Part shown: positions 24,127 to 32,282 of the stretch, piece by piece
Position numbering within the stretch: position 1 is the first letter of the stretch
Layout: every line of letters starts with the position of its first letter
Assembly: GCF_022012445.1 (NCBI RefSeq)
Contig: NZ_JAKLTS010000006.1
Span: forward strand, 248,001-312,000
Direction of reading: 5' to 3'
Source: Massilia sp. TS11
Lineage (GTDB): Bacteria > Pseudomonadota > Gammaproteobacteria > Burkholderiales > Burkholderiaceae_D
Length of the DNA stretch: 64,000 bases
The notes under the pieces: generated by a model
Seen by the model: the letters and a program-made list of their open reading frames with translations, nothing else
The model's database searches: none
Told to the model about the DNA's origin: nothing
Made by a program: the position numbers and the translations under genes

Positions 24127-24621
24127 ATGATGCGCATAATTCTGATGCTGCTGGCATTGCTGGCGGCGCCCGTGCTGGCCCAGGACCAGACCCTGTCCAA
24201 GGCCGACCAGAGCATTTTTTCCGACCTGGCCGTGGCGAATATGGCGGAAGTGGAGTGGGGCAAGCTGGCCCTCAGCCATGCCAGTGCGGACGAGGTCAAG
24301 CGCTTTGGCCAGCGCATGGTGGACGAACACGGCCAGGCGCTGACCCAGGTCCAGCAGCTGGCCCAGAGCAAGGGCGTCAGCCTGCCGACGGCGCTCGACG
24401 CCGCCCATCAAAAAATCGCCGACAAGCTGGCCGGCCTGAATGGGGCGGACTTCGACAAAGCCTATCTGCAGCAGGCCGGCATGGACGCCCACCGCAAGGT
24501 GCTCAGCAAGCTCAAGGCCGCGCGCGGCAAGGCCAAGGACGCCGACCTCGTGGCCCTGATCGACAAGCTGCAGCCCGCGGTCGAGCAGCACCTGCACGAT
24601 GTGCCGGGCAAGCGCCGCTAG
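24127..24621 (+). CDS. DUF4142 exported protein
   Basis: 164 aa, signal peptide ending VLA at residue 18. Mature helices KADQSIFSDLAVANMAEVEWGKLALSHASADEVKRFGQRMVDEHGQAL are the DUF4142 pattern, a ferritin-like helical bundle found in periplasmic stress-related proteins. The AGGAGGT at 24116-24122 fits ATG 24130 slightly better than ATG 24127; the difference is one residue. Molecular function unknown. Convergent with the PaiB gene, 6 bp apart. Confidence 0.82.
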   Translation: MMRIILMLLALLAAPVLAQDQTLSKADQSIFSDLAVANMAEVEWGKLALSHASADEVKRFGQRMVDEHGQALTQVQQLAQSKGVSLPTALDAAHQKIADKLAGLNGADFDKAYLQQAGMDAHRKVLSKLKAARGKAKDADLVALIDKLQPAVEQHLHDVPGKRR

Positions 24622-24627
24622 CCGGGT

Positions 24628-25248
24628 TCAGCCCGTCTTGCGCATCAGGGCGCTCATGGCCGGGGCTTCGCTGGCCAGGGCCGCGGCCACGCGCGCCTGA
24701 TCGCTGGCGCTGCGGTTCTGGCTGGCCTTGCATTTGCCGTCGATGCGCGTGATCACGATCTCGATGCCGACGATGGCCTGCAGCAGCTTGTCGATGTAGT
24801 CGCGCGGCGCGTCGTGCACGGACCAGGGGGCGGCGCGGCCGGCCTCGTGGCGCGCGGTCAGGCGTTCCAGCAGGGCCAGCAGCCATTGCGGGTCCTCGAT
24901 GGCGCGCAGGCGCCCGTGCGCATGCACGACCGCGTAGTTATAGGTCGGCACTTCGCGGTGGTGGCTGGCCTTGCCCTCGTACCAGCTGGGCGAGACATAG
25001 GCGCTGGCGCCCGAGAACACGACCATGGCGGCGGCCTCGGCCTGGCGCCAGACGGGGTTGGCGCGCGCCACGTGGGCGCGCAGGGTGCCCAGCGGCGCTT
25101 CTGGCGTCGGGTCGATCAGGCAGAAGGGCAGGTGCTCGGCGTCGAGGCCGGCGGCCGTGTGCGTGACCAGGGCGCCGAGCGGATGCGCGGCCATCAGCGC
25201 GTGCTGGCCGGCCAGGCTGTCGAGGCTGAAGGCGGACGGGGTGTACAT
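24628..25248 (-). CDS. PaiB-type FMN-binding negative transcriptional regulator
   Basis: 206 aa. Starts MYTPSAFSLDSLAGQHALM, with GALVTHTAAGLDAEHLPFCL, FSGASAYVSPSWYEGK and VPTYNYAVVHAHGRLRAI, which are characteristic of PaiB split-barrel FMN-binding proteins. B. subtilis PaiB is described as a negative regulator of sporulation and protease genes; most relatives are uncharacterised flavin/haem-binding proteins. The start is 3 bp after the OsmC gene stop, so the two are in one operon, pointing to a redox or stress role. Confidence 0.82.
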   Translation of the reverse strand: MYTPSAFSLDSLAGQHALMAAHPLGALVTHTAAGLDAEHLPFCLIDPTPEAPLGTLRAHVARANPVWRQAEAAAMVVFSGASAYVSPSWYEGKASHHREVPTYNYAVVHAHGRLRAIEDPQWLLALLERLTARHEAGRAAPWSVHDAPRDYIDKLLQAIVGIEIVITRIDGKCKASQNRSASDQARVAAALASEAPAMSALMRKTG

Positions 25249-25251
25249 GGC

Positions 25252-25710
25252 TCAGGCCGCCTCCACCACGACCTCGGCGCGCAGGGAGTTGGCGATGTAG
25301 CAGCGTTCATGCGCCTCGTGGTGCAGCGCGGCCAGCTGGTCCGGCGTGGGCGCGGCGCCGCCGAACACGATCTGCGGGCGCAGGCGGATGCGGGTGATGG
25401 CGATGCGGCCGCGCTCGTCGGTGTCCATGTGGCCGACGGCCTGGTCGGTGTAGCTGTCGATCACCAGGCCGGCGCGCGCCGCCAGCCACAGGAAGAACAG
25501 CATGTGGCAGCTGGCGGTCGCGGCCACCAGGGCTTCCTCGGGATCGACGGCGGCCGGGTCGCTGAAAGGCAGCGGCACCGACAGTGGCGAGGACGAGGCG
25601 CGCACCAGGGCGCCGCCATCGAAGGCCCAGTCGTGGGCGCGGCTGTAGGCATTGTCGGTAAAAGTCTGGTCCGCGCGGGTCCAGTGGATGCGGGCGTGGT
25701 AGTCGTGCAT
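25252..25710 (-). CDS. OsmC-family hydroperoxide reductase
   Basis: 152 aa. OsmC/Ohr fold with both redox cysteines in expected context: ATASCHMLFFLW (about residue 67) and ERCYIANSL (about 136). Begins HARIHWTRADQTFTDN. The family reduces organic hydroperoxides in the cytoplasm using these cysteines. Ohr versus OsmC subtype cannot be assigned with certainty. First gene of a two-gene operon with the PaiB-like gene. Confidence 0.82.
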   Translation of the reverse strand: MHDYHARIHWTRADQTFTDNAYSRAHDWAFDGGALVRASSSPLSVPLPFSDPAAVDPEEALVAATASCHMLFFLWLAARAGLVIDSYTDQAVGHMDTDERGRIAITRIRLRPQIVFGGAAPTPDQLAALHHEAHERCYIANSLRAEVVVEAA

Positions 25711-25814
25711 GGCTTGGGCACAGAACGTGAGGGAGCGTCCATGCTAGCGCATGTGTTGACAGGCGGACAGGGCCAATTGGGCCCGGGCAGGGCGGGCCAT
25801 TGGCCGCCCGAAAT

Positions 25815-26150
25815 TTAGTTCAGCTCGCGTTGCTGGCGCTGGCGTTCGCGCAACAGTTCGGTGCTGACGACGTCGCGCGCGGTCTTGCAGTTGCGCCCGT
25901 CGGTGGAGTCCTGCCAGGCTTGCTGTTCGTGGGAATTCATGGTCGCGTACTCGCGCGACAGGAACAGCTTGCACTGTTCGGTCACGGTGCGCGCTTCGTC
26001 CAGATTGCGCCGGTAGTAGGACACGGATTTGACGGTGAAGCCGGTATCGAATTCTTCCGATCCGCAGGCCGTCAATAGGGGGAGGGTGCCGAGCAGGGTG
26101 AGGGCGGTCCGCCAGCCGTGCACGGTTCCGAATTTGGGGATGTTCAGCAT
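25815..26150 (-). CDS. EexN-like lipoprotein
   Basis: 111 aa from ATG 26150, with GGAG upstream. Lipoprotein signal ends LLTAC (C29 approx.). The mature part, VSYYRRNLDEARTVTEQC then DSTDGRNCKTARDVV, matches the Y-Y-x-x-N, C and D-S-x-x-G-x-N-C-x-x-A pattern of EexN, the entry-exclusion lipoprotein of conjugative plasmids. Here no conjugation genes are nearby, so it is probably a chromosomal relative with another role. The assignment rests on a short motif pattern. Confidence 0.6.
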   Translation of the reverse strand: MLNIPKFGTVHGWRTALTLLGTLPLLTACGSEEFDTGFTVKSVSYYRRNLDEARTVTEQCKLFLSREYATMNSHEQQAWQDSTDGRNCKTARDVVSTELLRERQRQQRELN

Positions 26151-26204
26151 CTTTCCACTCCTGTCTGCAGCGCTGTACCAGGGTCGGGGGCACAGTGGGT
26201 GTAA

Positions 26205-26222
26205 TATTGCCACAAAGCAATA
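26205..26222. repeat. Small inverted repeat upstream of tag
   Basis: TATTGC and GCAATA (6 bp each) with a 6-nt gap, in the divergent region between the EexN-like and tag genes. Possible operator, weak support. Confidence 0.25.
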
Positions 26223-26244
26223 GGCGGCGCAAGTGGGGGGCGGC

Positions 26245-26257
26245 TATACTGGTGGCT
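26245..26257 (+). promoter_or_regulatory. -10 box 7 nt before ATG of tag (predicted leaderless start)
   Basis: TATACT at 26245-26250, 7 nt, ATG 26258. No Shine-Dalgarno complement. Confidence 0.45.
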
Positions 26258-26812
26258 ATGACTGTCCATCGCTGCCGCTGGGCCAATCCGGCCAATCCCT
26301 TGTATCTTGCTTACCACGACCATGAGTGGGGCGTGCCCTGCCATGACGAGACGCGCCTGTTCGAGATGCTCAATCTCGAGGGCGCGCAGGCGGGCCTGAG
26401 CTGGGAAACCATCCTCAACAAGCGCGAAAACTACCGTCAGGCCTTCGACCAGTGGGATGCGCACGCGATCGCGGCCTATGGCGAGGACAAGGTGGCCGCG
26501 CTGCTGGCCAATCCCGGCATCGTGCGCAACCGCCTCAAGGTGCGCGCCTGCATCACGAACGCCCAGGCCTATCTGCGCATGCGCGCAGCCGGCCTCACGC
26601 TCGACAGCTATCTGTGGGCCTGGGTCGACGGCCAGCCCCGGGTCAACCGCTTCAAGGACGGCGAGCGCCCGGCGCGCACCGACCTGTCGGACGCCATCTC
26701 CAAGGACCTCGGCAAGCGCGGCTTCAAATTCGTCGGCTCGACCATCATCTACGCCTACATGCAGGGCATCGGCATGGTCAACGACCACGATCCGGACTGC
26801 TTCTGCCGATGA
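26258..26812 (+). CDS. tag: DNA-3-methyladenine glycosylase I
   Basis: 184 aa from ATG 26258, the start matching the family's N-terminus (HRCRWANPANPLYLAYHDHEWG). Zinc ligands correspond to C6, H20, H177 and C181 of the C-terminal DHDPDCFC segment. Catalytic/base-binding glutamate E41 lies in LEGAQAGLSW. RGFKFVGSTIIYAYMQ and GMVNDH complete the signature. It excises 3-methyladenine from alkylated DNA, base-excision repair. The TATACT box 7 nt before the ATG predicts a leaderless message. The stop overlaps the next gene's start (ATGA). Confidence 0.93.
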   Translation: MTVHRCRWANPANPLYLAYHDHEWGVPCHDETRLFEMLNLEGAQAGLSWETILNKRENYRQAFDQWDAHAIAAYGEDKVAALLANPGIVRNRLKVRACITNAQAYLRMRAAGLTLDSYLWAWVDGQPRVNRFKDGERPARTDLSDAISKDLGKRGFKFVGSTIIYAYMQGIGMVNDHDPDCFCR

Positions 26813-28434
26813 TGCTCGCCGCCCTGCGCGCCGCCTGGCAGGGCCGGGCGCGCTTTACCGTCCTGCTGGCGGGCGACGCCGATCCCGCCCCGCTGATCGC
26901 GGCCTGGCAGGCCGAGCATGCGGACGGCGCGCGCCTGCACCTGATCGTGCTGCAGGCCGAGGGCCCCTTGCCCGGCATGCAGCGCCACCCGCAGGCTGAT
27001 GCGCGCGTGACCCTGGACTGGCTGGTGGCCCCGGCCTGGCAGGGCCTGAGCGAACTGCGCGTCCAGCTCGACGCCGTCCATCTGCAGCAAATTGCCGGAC
27101 ACGACTGGTGCCGCCTGCTGGCGCGCCTGTGCGTGCCGGGCGCCATCCTGACGGCGGACGCGCTCGACGCGGCCCAGCGCCACGGCCTCGAGGCGCAGGG
27201 CTTCGCCTTCGATCGGCCGGACCTCGCCCGCTACATGAGCCGCAAACCGATGCCGCCCGCCGCCCCCGCGCCGGCCCGCACGGCTGTGGTGCTCGGCGCC
27301 GGCGTGGCCGGCTGCAGCGTGGCCGAGCGCCTGTGCGCGCGCGGCTGGCAGGTCAGCCTGCTCGACCAGCATGCGGCGCCGGCCCAGGAGGCCTCGGGCA
27401 ATCTGGCCGGGATTTTCATGCCCATCCTGTCCAAGGACGACGCCGTGCCGACGCGCCTGACGCGGGCCGCCTATCTGTTCGCGCTGCGCTACTGGCAGGG
27501 CCTGGGCGGGGTTGGCCAAGCCTTCCTCGGCGCCCAGTGCGGGGTGCTGCATCTGGCGCGCGACGCCGCCCATGCCGCCACCCAGCGCGAGATCGCGGCG
27601 CGCTGGGGCTACCCGGCCGACTTCGCCCGCTGGCTGGAGGCGCCCGAGGCCAGCGCCCTGCTCGGGTATGCGGCCCCGCACGGGGCCTGGCACTTTCCTG
27701 CGGCCGGCTGGGCGCGCCCGGCCAGCGCCTGCGCCGCTATGCTGGACGCGGCCGGTCCGCGTCTGCAGCGCCAGTTCGGCACCGGCCCGCTGCAGATCGC
27801 GCCGGACGCCGACGGCTGGCAGGTGCAAACTGCTGCCGGCGCGACCCTGGCCCGCAGCCCCACCCTGATCCTAGCCAGCGGCGCGGCAGCGCTGCCGCCG
27901 CTGGCAGCGCTGCCGATCAGCAGCGTGCGCGGCCAGGTCAGCCATCTCGATGCGGCGCATGCGCCGGCCCTGTCGCTGGTGGTCTGCGGCGAAGCCTATG
28001 TGACGCCGCTGCATGCCGGCGTGGCCTGCGCCGGCGCCAGCTACGACCTGCATCAGGGGCGCGCGCTCGACCCGGTCAGCCATGCCGACAATCTGGCGCG
28101 CGCCAGCCAGCTGCTCGGCTGCGATCTGCACGGCGCGCCGCTGGCCGGGCGGGTCGGCTTTCGCGCCGTCGCGCCCGACCGCCTGCCTCTGGTCGGGGCG
28201 CTGCCGGCCGCCAGCCAGGCCGGACGCAGCGAACGCCTGCGCGATCTGGCGCGCCAGCCGGGCCTGTACGCGGCGCTCGGCTATGCCTCGCGCGGCCTGA
28301 TCTGGGCGCCGCTGATGGCCGAACTGCTGGTCGCCCAGCTCGAGGGCGAACCGCTGCCCCTCGAAGCCAGCCTGGCCGAGGCCCTCGACCCGGGCCGCTT
28401 CCTGTTGCGGGCACGCCGCAAAGGTGTTTCCTGA
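26809..28434 (+). CDS. mnmC: MnmC-like FAD-dependent oxidoreductase with degenerate methyltransferase domain
   Basis: 541 aa; ATG 26809 overlaps the tag stop. The C-terminal FAD domain is intact: GAGVAG at 163-168, NLAGIFMPILSKDD, SSVRGQVSHL, GRVGFRAVAPDRLPLVG and GYASRGLIWAPLMAELL, as in MnmC, which removes the carboxymethyl group from cmnm5s2U34 of tRNA. The N-terminal ~150 residues are a shortened MnmD methyltransferase: the family's DGFAPAKNP-type catalytic stretch is replaced by VQLDAVHLQQIAGHDW and the SAM-binding part is missing. The methyltransferase activity is probably lost. Normal MnmC is about 650-690 aa. Confidence 0.78.
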   Translation: MMLAALRAAWQGRARFTVLLAGDADPAPLIAAWQAEHADGARLHLIVLQAEGPLPGMQRHPQADARVTLDWLVAPAWQGLSELRVQLDAVHLQQIAGHDWCRLLARLCVPGAILTADALDAAQRHGLEAQGFAFDRPDLARYMSRKPMPPAAPAPARTAVVLGAGVAGCSVAERLCARGWQVSLLDQHAAPAQEASGNLAGIFMPILSKDDAVPTRLTRAAYLFALRYWQGLGGVGQAFLGAQCGVLHLARDAAHAATQREIAARWGYPADFARWLEAPEASALLGYAAPHGAWHFPAAGWARPASACAAMLDAAGPRLQRQFGTGPLQIAPDADGWQVQTAAGATLARSPTLILASGAAALPPLAALPISSVRGQVSHLDAAHAPALSLVVCGEAYVTPLHAGVACAGASYDLHQGRALDPVSHADNLARASQLLGCDLHGAPLAGRVGFRAVAPDRLPLVGALPAASQAGRSERLRDLARQPGLYAALGYASRGLIWAPLMAELLVAQLEGEPLPLEASLAEALDPGRFLLRARRKGVS

Positions 28435-28455
28435 GCACGCTTCAGCGGGCCCCGC

Positions 28456-28461
28456 TATAAT
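28456..28461 (+). promoter_or_regulatory. Consensus -10 box before the kinase gene
   Basis: TATAAT, 52 nt before ATG 28514. The -35 region (around 28432-28437) is poor. Confidence 0.4.
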
Positions 28462-28513
28462 TGTTACATGGCAATTTTTGCGGCCCCCAATGCCGCCCGC
28501 GAAAGGCCCCGCC

Positions 28514-29227
28514 ATGATGGAAGACGATCACAGCAGTCACCCCGACCTGTTCATGTTTCTGGCCTCGACGGCGCACGACATGAAGAATTCGGTCAGTGTC
28601 CTGTCCGGCACGCTGGAAAGCCTGCTCGGCAAGGCGGACCCGGCCATGCAGGAGGCGGTCCCGCAGATGGCGCACATGCTCTACCAGACCAAGCGCCTCA
28701 ACGATAATCTGATCCAGCTGCTGGCCCTGTACAAGCAGGTCGGCACGCCCGCCTATCCGTTCGAAGTGCAGCCGCAGGAAGTCGGCCAGCTGGTGCAGCA
28801 GGTGATTTCGGCCGAGCGCGTGCTGCTGCAGTCCAAGGGCATCCAGCTGGCGCTCGACGTTGACCCGCAGCAGATCTGGTATTTCGATGAGGACCTGATC
28901 ATCGGCCTGCTCTGCCACGCGCTGAACAACGCCATCAACTACACCCAGGACAAGATCCGCCTCGCCATCGCCGAGGAGGACGGCTATCTGGTGCTGCGCG
29001 TCGAAGACAATGGGCGCGGCTATCCGCCCGCCATGCTGGCCGCCGGCCAGGCCATGCTGTCGGGCCAGCGCAGCGGCGTCAACTTCCGCACCAATAGCAC
29101 CGGCTTGGGCCTGTTCTTCGCCAGCGAAGTCGCGCGCATGCACCGCGCCCACGGCCGCACGGGCAGCGTCAGCCTGGAAAACGGCGGCGCATACGGCGGC
29201 GGCTGCTTTATCCTGCGCCTGCCTTAG
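28514..29227 (+). CDS. Soluble sensor histidine kinase
   Basis: 237 aa from ATG 28514 (upstream GAAAGG; ATG 28517 also possible). No membrane segment or sensory domain: the protein starts directly with a dimerisation helix carrying H21 (STAHDMKNSVSVL), then the ATPase domain with N138 (HALNNAINYT), DNGRG (165-169) and the lid NSTGLGLFFASEVARMH. Input must come from a partner protein. The following gene, 8 bp away, encodes a response regulator with TPRs, which is the obvious phosphotransfer partner. Confidence 0.85.
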   Translation: MMEDDHSSHPDLFMFLASTAHDMKNSVSVLSGTLESLLGKADPAMQEAVPQMAHMLYQTKRLNDNLIQLLALYKQVGTPAYPFEVQPQEVGQLVQQVISAERVLLQSKGIQLALDVDPQQIWYFDEDLIIGLLCHALNNAINYTQDKIRLAIAEEDGYLVLRVEDNGRGYPPAMLAAGQAMLSGQRSGVNFRTNSTGLGLFFASEVARMHRAHGRTGSVSLENGGAYGGGCFILRLP

Positions 29228-29235
29228 GAGGCCCG

Positions 29236-30918
29236 ATGAACGGCACCTTGCGCGCGGTCTCCTCGCCCAGCTTCAATGCCTCCTCCGTCAACTGGGCGGA
29301 AAAGAACTATCTGGTCGTCGACGATTTCGCCGGGATTCGCCAGCTGCTGCGCGAAAGCCTGCGCAATCTGGGCGCGAAGAACATCGACCAGGCCAGCAGC
29401 GGCGGCGAGGCCATCGTCGCGCTCGGCCGCACGCGCTACGACGTGGTGCTGTGCGACTTCAACCTCGGCGACGGCAAGAACGGCCAGCAGGTGCTGGAGG
29501 AAATCCGCGCGCGCAGCCTGCTGCTGCCGAGCGCCGTGTTCCTCATGGTCTCGGCCGAGAAGAGCGTCGAGTCGGTGATGGGCGCGGCCGAGCACCAGCC
29601 CGACGCCTACCTGATCAAGCCGATCACCGAGGGCGTGCTGCTGACCCGCCTGAACCGCGTCTGGCACAAGAAGCAGGTGTTCCGCGAGATCGACCAGGCC
29701 TATGCCGACCGCGATTTTCTGCGCGCCGCGCGTATCTGCGACGAGCAGATTCAGCTGAACAAAATCCACGAGATCGACCTGCTGCGCATGAAGGCCACGC
29801 TGCTGATGAAGGCGGGCGAGCCGGACAAGGCCAAGGCCGTCTACGAGCGCATCCTGCAGGAGCGCGAATTCCAATGGGCGCGCGTTGGCCTGGGCAAGAT
29901 CCGCATGGCCAATGGCGAGTACGAGGCCGCGCGCCAGATCTTCCAGGGTATCATCGTCGAGAACCGTTTCTACATGGACGCCTACGACCAGCTGGCCGCC
30001 GCCTATCAGCATATGGGCCAGCACGAGGACGCCTGCACGATCCTGGAACGGGCGGCCCAGATTTCGCCCAATTCGGTCACGCGCCAGCGCAGCCTTGGCC
30101 AAGTGGCTCTGCGCCTGGGCAATTACGGCATTGCCGAGAAGGCCTTCCGCAAGTGCATCGCCGTCGGCGAATACTCGGTCAACAAGACGCCGGAAGCCTA
30201 TTTCGGCCTGGCACGCGTGTGCGGCCAGAAGAACGAAACCAAGGAAGCGCTGAACCTGCTGCTGACGGCCCAGCGCGAATTCTCGACCGATCTGGTGCAG
30301 CTGCGCGCCAAGATCACCGAGGGCCTGATCTATCACGAAAGCGGCGACTTCCGGCGCGCGCGCCTGACCGGCGATGAGCTCGAACAGATGCTCAATCAGA
30401 ATCCGGAGCGGCCGGACGTGCCGACCTGTCTGGAACTGGCCACGCTGCTGTTCGCGGTCGGGGTCAAGGAGGCGCCGGTCGATCTGTTGTGCTACGTGAT
30501 CCGCAATAACCACGACAATGCCCTGCTGCTCGACGACGTCCAGAAGATCTTCGACAAGGCGCGCATGGGCGATGAGGGCAACCGCCTGATCATGGCTTCG
30601 CGCAAGGAAGCGGCCGACATGATGAACCAGGGCGTGCTGCTGTGGAAGACCGGCAAGCTGTTCGAGGCCGTCGAATGGATGCGCGGCGCGCGCAAGGCCC
30701 TGCCGAACAATCTGCGGATTCTGTTCAATGCCGCCCAGATTCTGATTTCAACCCTGCAGCAGAAGGGCTACGACGACGCCCTGGCCGCCGAGACGGCCGA
30801 GGTGCTGCGCCACGTCGACAAGATTTCGCCGGGGCAGCAGCGCTTCGCCCAGCTGATGGAACAGCTGGCGCAGCTCAATCCGGCGCGCGACCTGGCGCCG
30901 GAGGCTGCGTCCAGCTAG
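29236..30918 (+). CDS. Response regulator with tetratricopeptide-repeat output
   Basis: 560 aa with AGGAGG before ATG. The receiver domain spans about 22-140: D29/D30, phospho-acceptor D74 (VVLCDFNLGDGKNG), S106 and K128. Then about 400 residues of helical repeats, with TPR-like pairs near 180-330 (ALLMKAGEPDKAKAVYERIL, MANGEYEAARQIFQ, YQHMGQHEDACTILERAAQI). No DNA-binding or enzymatic domain, so output is by protein contact. Similar REC-TPR proteins occur in gamma- and betaproteobacteria (VieB-like); partner unknown. Convergent with the efflux operon, 5 bp apart. Confidence 0.85.
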   Translation: MNGTLRAVSSPSFNASSVNWAEKNYLVVDDFAGIRQLLRESLRNLGAKNIDQASSGGEAIVALGRTRYDVVLCDFNLGDGKNGQQVLEEIRARSLLLPSAVFLMVSAEKSVESVMGAAEHQPDAYLIKPITEGVLLTRLNRVWHKKQVFREIDQAYADRDFLRAARICDEQIQLNKIHEIDLLRMKATLLMKAGEPDKAKAVYERILQEREFQWARVGLGKIRMANGEYEAARQIFQGIIVENRFYMDAYDQLAAAYQHMGQHEDACTILERAAQISPNSVTRQRSLGQVALRLGNYGIAEKAFRKCIAVGEYSVNKTPEAYFGLARVCGQKNETKEALNLLLTAQREFSTDLVQLRAKITEGLIYHESGDFRRARLTGDELEQMLNQNPERPDVPTCLELATLLFAVGVKEAPVDLLCYVIRNNHDNALLLDDVQKIFDKARMGDEGNRLIMASRKEAADMMNQGVLLWKTGKLFEAVEWMRGARKALPNNLRILFNAAQILISTLQQKGYDDALAAETAEVLRHVDKISPGQQRFAQLMEQLAQLNPARDLAPEAASS

Positions 30919-30923
30919 GGCGC

Positions 30924-32282
30924 TCAGGACCAGCCGCCGCCGAGCGCCTTGATCAGGGCCACCGTGGCCTGGAAGCGCGCCGCCTTCACCTGCAGCGCCT
31001 GCTGGCGGCTGGCCAGTTCGGTGCGGCGCGCATCGAGCACTTCGAGCTGCCCGATCATGCCATTGCGGTAGCGGCTTTCCGACAGCAGCAGGGCGCGCGC
31101 GGCCGACTGCACGGCGCTGGCCTGGACCGCCTCCTGCGCCTGCAGCAGCTGCAGCGCGGCCAGCTGATCCTCCACATCCTTGAAGGCCTGCAGCAGCTGG
31201 GCGCGGTAGTCGGCCGCCGCCAGATCGGCCGCGCCGGCGGCCGCCTGCACCCCGGCCGTGCGGCGTCCGCCATCGAACAGCGGCGTACTCAGCAGCGCCT
31301 GCGCGCCCCACAGTCCGGCCCCGCCCTTGAGCAGCTGCGACAGCTCGCTGCTGGCGCTGCCGCCGGCCATGGTCAGACTCAGGCTCGGGAACCAGGCATG
31401 GCGCGCGGCCTCGATGCGCAGGTCGGCCGCATCGAGGCTGGCGCGCGCCGCCGCCAGATCGGGCCGGCGCGCCAGCATCGTGCTGGGCAGACCGGCCGGC
31501 ACGGCCGGCAGCTTGCCGTCCCACATGGCTTCGTCCAGATGGAAGGCGCCCGGACGGGCGCCGACCAGCACGGCCAGGGTCGATTCCAGGCTCTGGCGCT
31601 GGCGCTCGAGGGCCAGGGCGCGTGCGCGCGTCGCGTTGACTTCGGCGCGCAGGCGCTCGACATCGAGCTCGGACAGATCGCCCTGGGCCTGGCGGCGCAG
31701 CGTCAGGTCGAGGCTTTCCTGATAGGCGGTGACGGTGGCCAGCATCAGGGCGCGCTCGGCGTCCAGTGCGCGCAGCGCGAAATAGTTCTGGGCCACGTCG
31801 GCCTGCACCAGCAGGCGCGCCTGGGCCAGCAGCTGGGCGGCGGCGGTGGCGTCCAGGCGGGCCGCGCGGCTGGCATCCGACAGCCGCCCCATCAGGTCGA
31901 CTTCGTACGAGGCCCCGAGGCGCAGCGCATGCAGGGTGCCGGGCGTGGTCTGGGCGCTGCCGCCCTGGCGCGTGCTGGCCAGGCTCAGATCGAGCTGGGG
32001 CAGGCGCGCCGCATCGCTCAGGCCGCTCAATGCGCGCGCCTGGCGCAGCCGCGCTGTGGCCGCCTGCACGCTGGTGCTTTGCTGCAGGGCCTGCTCCACG
32101 AGCTGGGCCAGCTGGGCGTCGTCGAACAGCTGCCACCAGTCGGCGCGCAGGCTGGCCGCGGCGCTGGCGTCGGCATGCTGGAAGCTGGCCGGCACCTCCG
32201 GCAGGGCGGGCTGGGGCGCGCGCACGATCTCGGCGCAGCCGGCCAGGGCCAGGGCGGCCACGAGTATGCTGAATTTCATCAT
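30924..32282 (-). CDS. RND efflux outer-membrane factor (NodT/OprM family)
   Basis: 452 aa lipoprotein: signal ends ALAGC with C16. Two OEP repeats with long helices (VQAATARLRQARALSGLSDAARLPQ; LDVERLRAEVNATRARALALERQRQSLESTLAVLVG) and the family marker LLARRPDLAAARASLDAADLRIEAARHAWFPSL. TolC-like channel carrying substrates from the inner-membrane pump through the outer membrane. The start overlaps the pump stop by 4 bp (ATGA). Confidence 0.92.
   Translation of the reverse strand: MMKFSILVAALALAGCAEIVRAPQPALPEVPASFQHADASAAASLRADWWQLFDDAQLAQLVEQALQQSTSVQAATARLRQARALSGLSDAARLPQLDLSLASTRQGGSAQTTPGTLHALRLGASYEVDLMGRLSDASRAARLDATAAAQLLAQARLLVQADVAQNYFALRALDAERALMLATVTAYQESLDLTLRRQAQGDLSELDVERLRAEVNATRARALALERQRQSLESTLAVLVGARPGAFHLDEAMWDGKLPAVPAGLPSTMLARRPDLAAARASLDAADLRIEAARHAWFPSLSLTMAGGSASSELSQLLKGGAGLWGAQALLSTPLFDGGRRTAGVQAAAGAADLAAADYRAQLLQAFKDVEDQLAALQLLQAQEAVQASAVQSAARALLLSESRYRNGMIGQLEVLDARRTELASRQQALQVKAARFQATVALIKALGGGWS

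Noticed and set aside
26452-26808. An upstream extension of MnmC in the same frame that could restore the methyltransferase domain
   Set aside because: The extra translation is Arg/Gly/His-rich shadow of tag and contains no SAM-binding motif.
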